DNA from: Halanaeroarchaeum sp051744605 | GTDB taxonomy: Archaea; Halobacteriota; Halobacteria; Halobacteriales; Halobacteriaceae | DNA length: 15,207 nt | Assembly (NCBI GenBank): GCA_051744605.1 | Contig: JBNJDE010000050.1 | Coordinates: 1-15,207, forward strand | Direction: 5' to 3' | Shown here: piece by piece, positions 1 through 6,280 of the stretch | How the letters are laid out: the number at the start of each line of letters is the position of its first letter | Numbering within the stretch: position 1 is the stretch's first letter | Translations under genes and position numbers: made by a program | The notes under the pieces: generated by a model | Database searches by the model: none | Seen by the model: the letters and a program-made list of their open reading frames with translations, nothing else | What the model was told of the DNA's origin: nothing

Positions 1-98
1 GCAAGGCCGACGAGACCCAACTCGAACTCTCGGAGGCACTGGACCTCTGTGTCACGACCGACGACGCTGGCCGGCCCTTCCTGTTCACCCACAAGTAG
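1..98 (+). CDS. C-terminal end of an unrecognised protein (partial)
   Basis: An open frame runs from the window edge (first full codon at base 3) to a TAG at 96-98 and gives 31 residues ending in GRPFLFTHK. The tail is acidic (KADETQLELSEALDL) before a short hydrophobic end, and codon use is GC-rich like the neighbours. I do not recognise the family from so short a piece. The gene ends 51 bases before panE on the same strand, and panE has its own possible TATA box in the gap, so co-transcription is possible but not shown. Confidence 0.6.
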   Translation, partial: KADETQLELSEALDLCVTTDDAGRPFLFTHK

Positions 99-121
99 GG
101 TAATAGGCGTCGGGTAACCTC

Positions 122-127
122 TTTACC
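122..127 (+). promoter_or_regulatory. Possible TATA-like box for panE
   Basis: TTTACC lies 23-28 bases before the panE ATG, the spacing expected for a leaderless haloarchaeal transcript. The match to a TATA box is weak, so this is a positional inference. Confidence 0.3.
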
Positions 128-149
128 GCGACAGTCGGAACGGAGAGAC

Positions 150-1073
150 ATGCACTTCGCCATCTACGGTGCCGGCGGTATCGGCGCGTATCTCGGCGCA
201 CGGCTCGCCGATGCCGGACACGACGTGAGTCTCGTCGCGCGTGGCGACCACCTGGAAGCGCTCCAGTCGGACGGCCTCCGGGTCGAGAGCGTCTTCGGCG
301 ATACGGCCGTCGACCTGCCAGCCACGGACGACCCTGCAGACATCGGCCCGGTGGATTTCGTCCTGTTCACGGTGAAGGCCTACGACACGCGCTCCGCCGC
401 CGAGCGCCTCGACCCCCTCATCGGCCCCGAGACCGCCGTCGTCTCCTTCCAGAACGGCGTCGACAACGAACGCTGGATCGCCGAGGAAGTGGGCGAGTCG
501 CACGTCGTCGGCGGCGTCGCGTACATCTTCTCGACCATCGAGTCGCCGGGTGTCGTCGCACACACGGGCGGCCCCGCCCGGTTCGTGTTCGGGGAGATGG
601 ACGGCACCCGGACCGAGCGGATCGCAGCGCTGGAGAAGGCACTCACAGAGAGCGACGGTGTCGAAGCGGTCCTCGCCGACGACATCCAGGTGGAACTCTG
701 GAAGAAGTTCGCGTTCATCTGTGCACAGTCCGGCATGACGGCGGCGACCCGGAAACCGATCGGTCGCATCCGGGAGACGGCCGCCACGTGGCAGATGTAC
801 CGTCGTGTCATCGAAGAGGTCGTCACCCTCGCTCGGGCGAAGGGAATCGACGTCCCGGCTGGAACGGTCGAGGAGTGGCTGGCGTTCGCCGAATCCTTCG
901 ACAGTGAGATGTTCTCGTCGCTGCACTACGACCTGGTCAACGAGAACCGCCTCGAACTCGATGCGCTCAACGGGGCGGTCGTCCGTCACGCCGAGCAGGC
1001 GGGCGTGGAGACGCCGATGAACGAAGCGGTCCACGCCATCCTTCGCCCCTGGGCAGACGAGCGCGGCGACTGA
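150..1073 (+). CDS. panE: 2-dehydropantoate 2-reductase (ketopantoate reductase)
   Basis: Reduces ketopantoate to pantoate with NAD(P)H in the cytoplasm, an early step towards coenzyme A; in archaea pantoate then goes to pantoate kinase and phosphopantothenate synthetase. The 307-residue protein opens with the Rossmann motif GAGGIG (7-12). It then shows FTVKAYDT (73-80), QNGVDN (101-106) with the conserved Asn102, LWKKF (183-187) where Lys186 aligns with the catalytic lysine of E. coli PanE, and NRLELDALNG (266-275) where Glu269 aligns with the catalytic glutamate. Length is normal for the family and both the ApbA/PanE N-terminal and C-terminal domains are complete. The ATG is the first of the frame and has a suitably placed TATA-like box. 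It converges on the gamma-carbonic-anhydrase-like gene 38 bases downstream. Some archaeal homologues may act on related 2-oxoacids, but the conserved Lys and Glu favour ketopantoate. Confidence 0.9.
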   Translation: MHFAIYGAGGIGAYLGARLADAGHDVSLVARGDHLEALQSDGLRVESVFGDTAVDLPATDDPADIGPVDFVLFTVKAYDTRSAAERLDPLIGPETAVVSFQNGVDNERWIAEEVGESHVVGGVAYIFSTIESPGVVAHTGGPARFVFGEMDGTRTERIAALEKALTESDGVEAVLADDIQVELWKKFAFICAQSGMTAATRKPIGRIRETAATWQMYRRVIEEVVTLARAKGIDVPAGTVEEWLAFAESFDSEMFSSLHYDLVNENRLELDALNGAVVRHAEQAGVETPMNEAVHAILRPWADERGD

Positions 1074-1111
1074 GCACGCGAGATCCCGAGATACGCCGGG
1101 ACCGTGGACCG

Positions 1112-1630
1112 TCACTCGAAGAGGGCGTCGTGTCGCCGGGCGAGGTTCGTGTACTCGTCCGAAGAGTACTGCTCGAAGAGCGAATCGGGGTCGACCGTCG
1201 TCTCCTCGAGTGGCGTCACCCTCGCGGGGACCCCACGGACGAACGATTCCGGGGGAATCTCCTGCCCCTCGGGAATCGTCGCCCCGGCTGCCACCACACT
1301 CGACTCGCCGACGGTCACGTCCGTGTTGATCGTCGCGTTGAACCCGACCAGGGACCAGTCCTCGACCCGGGCTTCGTTGAGGACCGCGCCGTGACCGACC
1401 ATCACCCGGTCACCGAGCCACGAGGCGTGTATCGTCGCATTGTCGCCGATGTGTGATTGCGGCCCGACCCGGACCGGTCCCATATCACCCCGGAGCACCA
1501 CACCGGGCCAGACGCTCGCGTCTGCACCGACCCGGACGGTGCCCACGAGCGTCGCTTCACGGGCCACCCTGGCATCGGGATGGACGTCTGGACGGACCCC
1601 CTCGAACTCGTAGTCGCGACTATCGACCAT
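1112..1630 (-). CDS. Gamma-carbonic-anhydrase-like left-handed beta-helix protein
   Basis: A 172-residue hexapeptide-repeat protein of the gamma carbonic anhydrase (YrdA/PaaY/CamH-like) family, probably a trimer with metal between subunits. The repeats run from about residue 20 to 122, followed by the usual C-terminal helical segment (EQYSSDEYTNLARRHDALFE). The family residues Arg47 and Asp49 (in VLRGD), Gln58, His68 (TIH) and His80 (GHG) are present. The third zinc histidine, expected five residues after the GHG histidine, is Asn85 (GHGAVLNEA), so carbonic anhydrase activity is uncertain. I start at the ATG at 1628-1630. A GTG two codons upstream (1634-1636) would only add Met-His. The gene lies 85 bases beyond the end of cysE on the same strand and could be transcribed with cysK-cysE or from its own weak promoter. 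A role as an acyltransferase-like fold protein or metal-binding protein cannot be excluded. Confidence 0.8.
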   Translation of the reverse strand: MVDSRDYEFEGVRPDVHPDARVAREATLVGTVRVGADASVWPGVVLRGDMGPVRVGPQSHIGDNATIHASWLGDRVMVGHGAVLNEARVEDWSLVGFNATINTDVTVGESSVVAAGATIPEGQEIPPESFVRGVPARVTPLEETTVDPDSLFEQYSSDEYTNLARRHDALFE

Positions 1631-1656
1631 GTGCACTGGTACCAGCCCAACGACGA

Positions 1657-1664
1657 TAGGCCTA
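1657..1664 (-). promoter_or_regulatory. Possible core promoter element / 8-bp palindrome upstream of the gamma-CA-like gene
   Basis: TAGGCCTA is a perfect palindrome 27-34 bases before the chosen ATG, in the place where a haloarchaeal TATA box would sit. It is not a good TATA match, so it may be an operator or chance. Confidence 0.22.
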
Positions 1665-1715
1665 ACTACTGACGTTTTCTACCAGCGGGGTGTGGTGGGA
1701 CCGAAGGCCCCTGGA

Positions 1716-2372
1716 CTACTCCTCGTTCGCCTCGAGATGGGTCTCGAGTTCGGCGATCCGCTCCCGAAGCGTCTCGACCTCCGCGTTCAACTCCTCGAAC
1801 TCGCGGTGGATCGGATCTGGCAGATCCCCGTGTTCCAGGGCATCGAGGTCGGTCCCCGCCGCCTCGGCGGTCGAAGAAGCCGGGACACCCACGATGGTGG
1901 AATGCGGGTCGTAGTCTTCGAGAACGACGGAGCCAGCCCCCACCTGGGAGTGCTCACCGATGGTGATGGGGCCGAGCAGGATGGCGCCCGCGCCGACCAC
2001 GACGTGATCTTCCAACGTCGGGTGTCGTTTGACGGGTTCGTTCGAGGTCCCGCCGAGGGTACATCCCTGGAATAGCAGGACGTCGTCACCGATCTCCGCG
2101 GTCTCGCCGATGACGACGCCGCCGCCGTGGTCGATGAAGAACCGTCGACCGATGGTTGCTCCGGGGTGGATCTCGATACCGGTCAGCAACCGCGAGAGGT
2201 GGGAGAGAAGTCGGGCGAGCAGTTTGAACCCGTGTGTCCAGAGGTAGTGGCTCACCCGGTGGAACCAGATGGCGTGCAACCCAGGATACGTCAGCAACAC
2301 CTCTGCGACGTTCCGCGCAGCAGGGTCGCGGTCGAGCACCGTCCGAACGTCCTCGGCGATTCGTGAGATCAT
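1716..2372 (-). CDS. cysE: Serine O-acetyltransferase
   Basis: Transfers acetyl from acetyl-CoA to L-serine, giving O-acetylserine for CysK, in the cytoplasm. The 218-residue protein has an N-terminal helical region (1-65) and a left-handed beta-helix with EIHPGATIG (67-75), the active-site pair Asp81-His82 (IDHGGG), VIGETAEIG (87-95), LGGTS (106-110), His117 (RHP) and GAGSVVL (145-151). Asp81, His82 and His117 correspond to the catalytic Asp157, His158 and His193 of E. coli CysE. It is the short form of the family. After the helix, residues 183-218 begin LPDPI and continue as a heptad-like coiled coil ending in NEE, with no C-terminal isoleucine. The frame stays open upstream to 2816 but that part is out-of-frame cysK. 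The ATG at 2370-2372 overlaps the cysK stop (ATGA), fixing the start and implying translational coupling. Confidence 0.93.
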   Translation of the reverse strand: MISRIAEDVRTVLDRDPAARNVAEVLLTYPGLHAIWFHRVSHYLWTHGFKLLARLLSHLSRLLTGIEIHPGATIGRRFFIDHGGGVVIGETAEIGDDVLLFQGCTLGGTSNEPVKRHPTLEDHVVVGAGAILLGPITIGEHSQVGAGSVVLEDYDPHSTIVGVPASSTAEAAGTDLDALEHGDLPDPIHREFEELNAEVETLRERIAELETHLEANEE

Positions 2373-3289
2373 GCCATGGCTGTGAACAGGTCTGTCGACA
2401 GGTACCGTTCGCCTGTATCCGGTAAGACCACGACGATTGTTGAATCCTCGTATTCCGGCCGGGAGCGTAGCAACTTCGCGGCGTGCATCGCCGCACCAGC
2501 CGAGATGCCGACGAGGAGGCCTGCCTCGGCGGCCAGCGTTCGCGACGCGGTTCTGGCGTCTTCGTCGGCGACCTGGACGACCTCGTCGATCACGTCCTCG
2601 TCGAGAACGTCGGGAACGAATCCCGCACCGATCCCCTGGATACCGTGGCTCCCGGCTTCTCCACCGGAGAGGACCGCCGACGTCTCCGGTTCGACGGCGA
2701 CCATCTCGACGTTCGCATCGACGTCGTCGGCGAAATACCGACCGATCCCGGTGATCGTTCCTCCAGTCCCGACCCCTGCGACGACCACGTCGACGTGTCC
2801 GTCCGTGTCCGCCCATATCTCCGGCCCCGTCGTTTCCCGGTGCGCGGCCGGGTTCGCCGGGTTCTGGAACTGTTGGGGCATGTACGCATCATCGAGGTCG
2901 TCGACGAGTTCACCCGCGCGCTCTATGGCGGCCCCCATCCCGCCGTCCGCCGGCGTCAGTTCCAGGGTTGCACCCAGTGCCCGGAGCATCGACCGACGTT
3001 CCTCGCTCATCGACGCGGGCATCGTCAACACGAGATCGTACCCCTTCGCCGCACACACGGACGCCAGGCCGATACCCGTGTTCCCGCTCGTCGGTTCGAC
3101 GATGGTGGTCGTCTCGGTCACCTCGCCTCGTCCCTCGGCCCGCTCGATCATCGAGAGCGCGACCCGGTCTTTCACCGAGGAGAGCGGATTGAACGACTCG
3201 ACTTTCCCATAGACGTCCGGGCCGACGGGCTCGAGTGCCACGAGGGGCGTGTCGCCGACGAGTTCCGTCACGTTCTGCGCAACGTTCAT
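2369..3289 (-). CDS. cysK: Cysteine synthase (O-acetylserine sulfhydrylase), PLP enzyme
   Basis: Replaces the acetate of O-acetylserine with sulfide to give cysteine, in the cytoplasm. The 306 residues match the usual CysK length. Visible motifs are NPLSSVKDR (34-42) with Lys40 as the pyridoxal-phosphate lysine, TSGNTG (67-72) which contacts the substrate carboxylate, the phosphate-binding glycine loop GTGGT (174-178), GISAGA (261-266) holding the serine that contacts the PLP ring nitrogen, and the terminal VLPDTGERYLST (288-299). It is the first gene of a two-gene unit: its TGA overlaps the ATG of cysE, so both enzymes of the pathway are coupled. A clear TATA box 27-34 bases before the ATG supports this start and a nearly leaderless transcript. 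Close relatives include cystathionine beta-synthase and CysM, but motif spelling, length and the cysE partner favour CysK. Confidence 0.94.
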   Translation of the reverse strand: MNVAQNVTELVGDTPLVALEPVGPDVYGKVESFNPLSSVKDRVALSMIERAEGRGEVTETTTIVEPTSGNTGIGLASVCAAKGYDLVLTMPASMSEERRSMLRALGATLELTPADGGMGAAIERAGELVDDLDDAYMPQQFQNPANPAAHRETTGPEIWADTDGHVDVVVAGVGTGGTITGIGRYFADDVDANVEMVAVEPETSAVLSGGEAGSHGIQGIGAGFVPDVLDEDVIDEVVQVADEDARTASRTLAAEAGLLVGISAGAAMHAAKLLRSRPEYEDSTIVVVLPDTGERYLSTDLFTAMA

Positions 3290-3315
3290 CAGTGAGTTTC
3301 AATCGACTCGGCAGG

Positions 3316-3323
3316 AATAAATA
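3316..3323 (-). promoter_or_regulatory. TATA box of cysK-cysE
   Basis: On the minus strand the bases read TATTTATT, 27-34 bases before the cysK ATG. This is a good haloarchaeal TATA box at the leaderless distance, in an otherwise GC-rich 108-bp gap. Confidence 0.6.
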
Positions 3324-3397
3324 CGCGGTGGGAATCGACAGGTGCTGTCGGGAACGGGCGAGATTCGGGGCCGACTTCGATGGGCTGTCTCCGGCCG

Positions 3398-4309
3398 TTA
3401 CACCCTGGTGGTCATCGTCTCCGTGACGCGGTGGCGAGCGGTCTCCAGGTCGTCGGCCAGTCTCGTCGTCGTCTGCAGGACGGGATACGTCGTCGACAGT
3501 GAGCCGTACAGGTACTCCTGCAGGGTCAAATCGCTCGTATCCCACCGTCCACAGCGCGTCTCGTTGTGGATCTGGCGCTGGCGCCGCTGTGCGAGCCGCT
3601 CGGTTCTGTCCTCGAGCGTCTCCAGGGCGGCATACGTCTCGGTGAGTCCCTCGAACGATCGTTCGCCGAGCGTTCCGTCGTCCATCGCGGAGAGCGACGT
3701 CTCAATCTCGTCGAGGGTCGCCGTCGCATCGTCGACGGCCGATTGCTCGGTCGAGAGCACCTGGAACAGGTCGTCGCGCCTCGAGGCAGCGTCGAGGGCC
3801 CGCTGTTGCAGTGCCCGTTTCATGGGTGGATTGACGCCGCTGCCCTCGCGAAGGCCACCCAGGAAGTCGGCGTCGAATTCGTTCACCAGGTGGGTCTCCC
3901 AGGTCTCCCCATAGGTCTCCTCGTAGTGGTCGACGGCCATGACGGTCTCCTCGAACGCCCGACGGACGTGTTCGACCGGCGCCGCCCTCGTCTCCATGGT
4001 CTGTATCGACTGTGGCGTCGCGACCGCCCCCGCTGGTTGGGCGACCGGAATCGAATCGATGGCTTCGGCGAACGCACGATACGCGTTCCGCTCCGCGACG
4101 ACCTCCCGCATCTCCGCTTCGACTCGGTCCTCGGCGTCGTACAGGTGAGAGAGGACGCTGGCGACCCCGACGAGCACGAGCCCGAGGAACGCAGCGATGA
4201 GCAGTACTTCGTGGAGCGGTGACAGTCCGATCCCCGAAACCGCCTCGTTGACCGGGGACATAGACGACCCGTCGATAGCGAATGGAACAGATCCCCCAGA
4301 GTTAGCCAT
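3398..4309 (-). CDS. Haloarchaeal single-span membrane protein, probably DUF7260 family
   Basis: Function unknown. The 303-residue protein has a short N-terminal part, one hydrophobic span at about 34-54 (VLLIAAFLGLVLVGVASVL), then a long, acidic, mostly helical region (57-300) with coiled-coil character. The C-terminal part holds RCGRWD (252-257) with the only cysteine, and YLYGSLSTTYPVLQTT (266-281). This Tyr-rich ending matches my recollection of the haloarchaea-only DUF7260 family; that assignment is from memory. The preceding span could serve as a signal anchor. I chose the ATG at 4307-4309 because a TATA-like ATTATC lies 25-30 bases before it. Two earlier in-frame ATGs (4346-4348 and 4340-4342) would add 11-13 residues and overlap that box. 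It follows the ATP-grasp gene on the same strand after 93 bases, but seems to have its own promoter. Confidence 0.65.
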   Translation of the reverse strand: MANSGGSVPFAIDGSSMSPVNEAVSGIGLSPLHEVLLIAAFLGLVLVGVASVLSHLYDAEDRVEAEMREVVAERNAYRAFAEAIDSIPVAQPAGAVATPQSIQTMETRAAPVEHVRRAFEETVMAVDHYEETYGETWETHLVNEFDADFLGGLREGSGVNPPMKRALQQRALDAASRRDDLFQVLSTEQSAVDDATATLDEIETSLSAMDDGTLGERSFEGLTETYAALETLEDRTERLAQRRQRQIHNETRCGRWDTSDLTLQEYLYGSLSTTYPVLQTTTRLADDLETARHRVTETMTTRV

Positions 4310-4316
4310 GCTAGAT

Positions 4317-4326
4317 ATACGCGTAT
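4317..4326. repeat. 10-bp perfect palindrome at the start of the DUF7260-like gene
   Basis: ATACGCGTAT is its own reverse complement and lies 8-17 bases before the chosen ATG, between the TATA-like box and the start. That is where a repressor dimer could block initiation. No second copy was noticed in the window. Confidence 0.3.
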
Positions 4327-4333
4327 CGATCAC

Positions 4334-4339
4334 GATAAT
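4334..4339 (-). promoter_or_regulatory. TATA-like box of the DUF7260-like gene
   Basis: The minus strand reads ATTATC 25-30 bases before the ATG at 4307-4309. The surrounding 4311-4350 stretch is distinctly AT-richer than the coding sequence, as expected for a promoter. Confidence 0.4.
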
Positions 4340-4402
4340 CATTTGCATTACTCCGGTTCTCGTGGGTAGCTGCCACGGAGCCCTGGTCGGTGTGCTGAAC
4401 CG

Positions 4403-5713
4403 CTATGGGCCCAGATATCCCCACGCTTGCAGACGGTCACCCTCCCCATCGATCCACCGCTCGCCGATGTCGTCGCGATAGTACATGTTCGGGATCACGA
4501 TGTCGTCGATGCGTCCGTACGCCTGCCGGCGCGCGTCCTGCATCGTCTCGCCCATCCCCGTGACGACGATCGGCATCCCACTCTCTCCGGCGACGCGCCA
4601 CTGTCCGTCGACGTTCTTTGCGTCCTCGAGGTGGATACCATCCCGCGAGTCCGTCTCGAAGACCACGGCGGCGTTCCGGGAGTTCTCGTCGTACGTATTC
4701 GGGTCGTCGAAGGGAAACGGCGGCAACACGACGCGGACGGCCACCTGGTAGCCCTCGTGAACCTGGAGTCCGGGGTCGGTGCCGTGTGCGAGGGCATAAA
4801 AGAAGGCCCCGGTCGGCGACTCGAACGATTCCGCTTGCAGCGCGATCGTCGGATAGCCGAAGCGTGGTGTGAACTCGAGCGGATAGATGCCGTTGTCGTT
4901 GACGATGCAGTTCAGGTCGATGCTCCCGACGTAACCCTCCTCGGCGAGCCACGATTCGATCCGCCCGAGGGTCTCCGTGAACAGCCGATTCCGCCCGGCC
5001 CAGAACATCGACGTGCCCATCTCTCCCGTCGAGGGCCCGATGTTACCGGGGAAGAGCTTCTTGTGCTCGAAGTTGAAGTTGATCGGTTCGACGAACTGGT
5101 CACCGTCGAAGAACCCACAGATGGCCACCTCGACGCCCTCGACACGGCGCTGTAACTGGAATCCCTTCATCCGATGGCCCCAGGCCTTCTTGTAGGCGCG
5201 GAGGACTTCGACGACGTCGCTGCCGTCCACTTCGCGACCGACGTACAGGAGCCGTTTGACGTTCTGGACCTCACCGAGCGGCTTGATGACGTACGGAGCG
5301 GGATGTTCGTGGACGTACTGGATGGCAGTGTCGAAGTCCGTGAACTCCCGATGATCGAGCGTGTCCACGCCGTTCTCTTCGAGGATGGACATGGCATACC
5401 CACGGTCTTCCTCGAGTCGATCGGTCGCTGGAGTGCCGCCCACGACCGCATGGCCATCGTCGCGCAACTCCTGGGCCAGTTGGCCCGTACCGACCTCGTC
5501 GCCCACCCAGATGTCGTCGAAGATGATGACGTCCGCCCAGTCGACCGCCGCCCGCCAGTCGTCCGTCTTCGGGACGAAGCCATCGGTTATCTCCCGGTCG
5601 GACTCGGCTTCGATGTAGTACCTGACGTCGTGGCCCTCGCGCACCACCTGCCACGCCAGATCACCGATGAGCGCCGAGTCGAGCGAGAGAAACAGGAACC
5701 GTTTCGCGTCCAT
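4403..5713 (-). CDS. PurD-like ATP-grasp ligase
   Basis: A 436-residue ATP-grasp protein related to phosphoribosylamine-glycine ligase (PurD). ATP-grasp features are YVIKPLGE (141-148) with the ATP-binding lysine Lys144, LQRRVEGVEVAICGFF (187-202), GPSTGEMG (226-233, compare GPNTGGMG in PurD), IDLNCIV (265-271) and LEFTPRFGYPT (279-289, compare EFNxRFGDPE). The C-terminal domain has VVTGMGETMQDARRQAYGRI (383-402) and YYRDDIG (411-417), the PurD C-domain pattern. However, the N-terminus (MDAKRFLFLSLDSALIGDLA) lacks the glycine-rich GGGGREHA motif of PurD, and the glycine loop after Lys144 lacks GKG. It could therefore be a paralogue with another amine or acid substrate. A promoter-like CAAATA (plus sense) 24-29 bases upstream supports the ATG start. 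It diverges from the 149-residue hypothetical gene. Confidence 0.75.
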   Translation of the reverse strand: MDAKRFLFLSLDSALIGDLAWQVVREGHDVRYYIEAESDREITDGFVPKTDDWRAAVDWADVIIFDDIWVGDEVGTGQLAQELRDDGHAVVGGTPATDRLEEDRGYAMSILEENGVDTLDHREFTDFDTAIQYVHEHPAPYVIKPLGEVQNVKRLLYVGREVDGSDVVEVLRAYKKAWGHRMKGFQLQRRVEGVEVAICGFFDGDQFVEPINFNFEHKKLFPGNIGPSTGEMGTSMFWAGRNRLFTETLGRIESWLAEEGYVGSIDLNCIVNDNGIYPLEFTPRFGYPTIALQAESFESPTGAFFYALAHGTDPGLQVHEGYQVAVRVVLPPFPFDDPNTYDENSRNAAVVFETDSRDGIHLEDAKNVDGQWRVAGESGMPIVVTGMGETMQDARRQAYGRIDDIVIPNMYYRDDIGERWIDGEGDRLQAWGYLGP

Positions 5714-5736
5714 ATCCGAACATCGTCTCCGAGTGA

Positions 5737-5742
5737 CAAATA
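5737..5742 (-). promoter_or_regulatory. TATA-like box of the ATP-grasp gene
   Basis: The minus strand reads TATTTG 24-29 bases before the ATG, within the 92-bp divergent gap. It is placed as expected for a leaderless transcript. Confidence 0.45.
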
Positions 5743-5773
5743 GCTATGGCGGGGCCGATGCCGAGTCTGTAGC

Positions 5774-5780
5774 AATTAAG
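5774..5780 (+). promoter_or_regulatory. TATA-like box of the 149-residue hypothetical gene
   Basis: AATTAAG lies 26-32 bases before the ATG at 5806. It is one of only two AT-rich patches in the divergent gap, the other facing the ATP-grasp gene. Confidence 0.45.
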
Positions 5781-5805
5781 GCCGCCCCGCCCCACACTCG
5801 ACACG

Positions 5806-6255
5806 ATGACCGAGAGCCGACCCTCCCGAGAGACGATTCGAGACGTCGCCGGTCGCGTCGCGGCGACCGCCCATCCCGATCTAGACGAAGCGACAATCGA
5901 CGAAGCGATAGCGATCGTCGCCGACATCGACGAGAGACTCCAGGACGACCCGAGTCGGGACGCCGTCGAGGACCTGCTCTCGTTCTGGGAGGGGTACATC
6001 ACCGGCGGTCTGCTCGCGGTGACGGAGACCGACTCCGTCGACGCGTCGATAGCGCGAACGGAACTCATCAAGCGAGGCAACGAGGCCGACCTCTACGGAC
6101 TCGACCTCTACCAGGCGCTCCTCGAGCTGGCGGCGGCCCACGAGGAGTCCGACGCCGAGACCGGAGCGGCCGTCACGGATCGAACCGCGAACTGGGCCAT
6201 GCGAGTCGCCGATCTGACCGCGGGGTTCGTCGGCCACCTAGCGGACCACAAGTAG
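5806..6255 (+). CDS. Small acidic helical hypothetical protein
   Basis: I do not recognise this 149-residue protein. It is strongly acidic and appears all-helical: about 7-23, 27-48 (DEATIDEAIAIVADIDERL), 52-72 (AVEDLLSFWEGYITGGLLAV), 79-110 and 120-147. There is no signal peptide, no clear membrane span, and no cysteine or metal-binding cluster. The tryptophan-containing WEGYITGG and the repeated Ala-rich helices suggest a compact helical bundle, perhaps a binding partner rather than an enzyme. Codon use fits the neighbours. The ATG is supported by a TATA-like AATTAAG 26-32 bases upstream. It diverges from the ATP-grasp gene and converges on the deacetylase-like gene, ending 25 bases from its stop, so it is probably transcribed alone. 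Confidence 0.75.
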   Translation: MTESRPSRETIRDVAGRVAATAHPDLDEATIDEAIAIVADIDERLQDDPSRDAVEDLLSFWEGYITGGLLAVTETDSVDASIARTELIKRGNEADLYGLDLYQALLELAAAHEESDAETGAAVTDRTANWAMRVADLTAGFVGHLADHK

Positions 6256-6280
6256 AACGCCCACCGACCGATCGGTGGCC

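Noticed and set aside
123..1115. 330-codon minus-strand open frame opposite panE
   Set aside because: panE has complete motifs and family length; the antisense frame is a codon-bias shadow with no domain.
2373..2816. N-terminal extension of the cysE frame
   Set aside because: The Arg/Gly-rich translation overlaps cysK out of frame, and the ATGA overlap marks the true start at 2372.
2483..3295. Plus-strand open frames opposite cysK (270 and 278 codons)
   Set aside because: cysK on the minus strand has all catalytic motifs; these frames are Arg/Ser/Pro-rich shadows.
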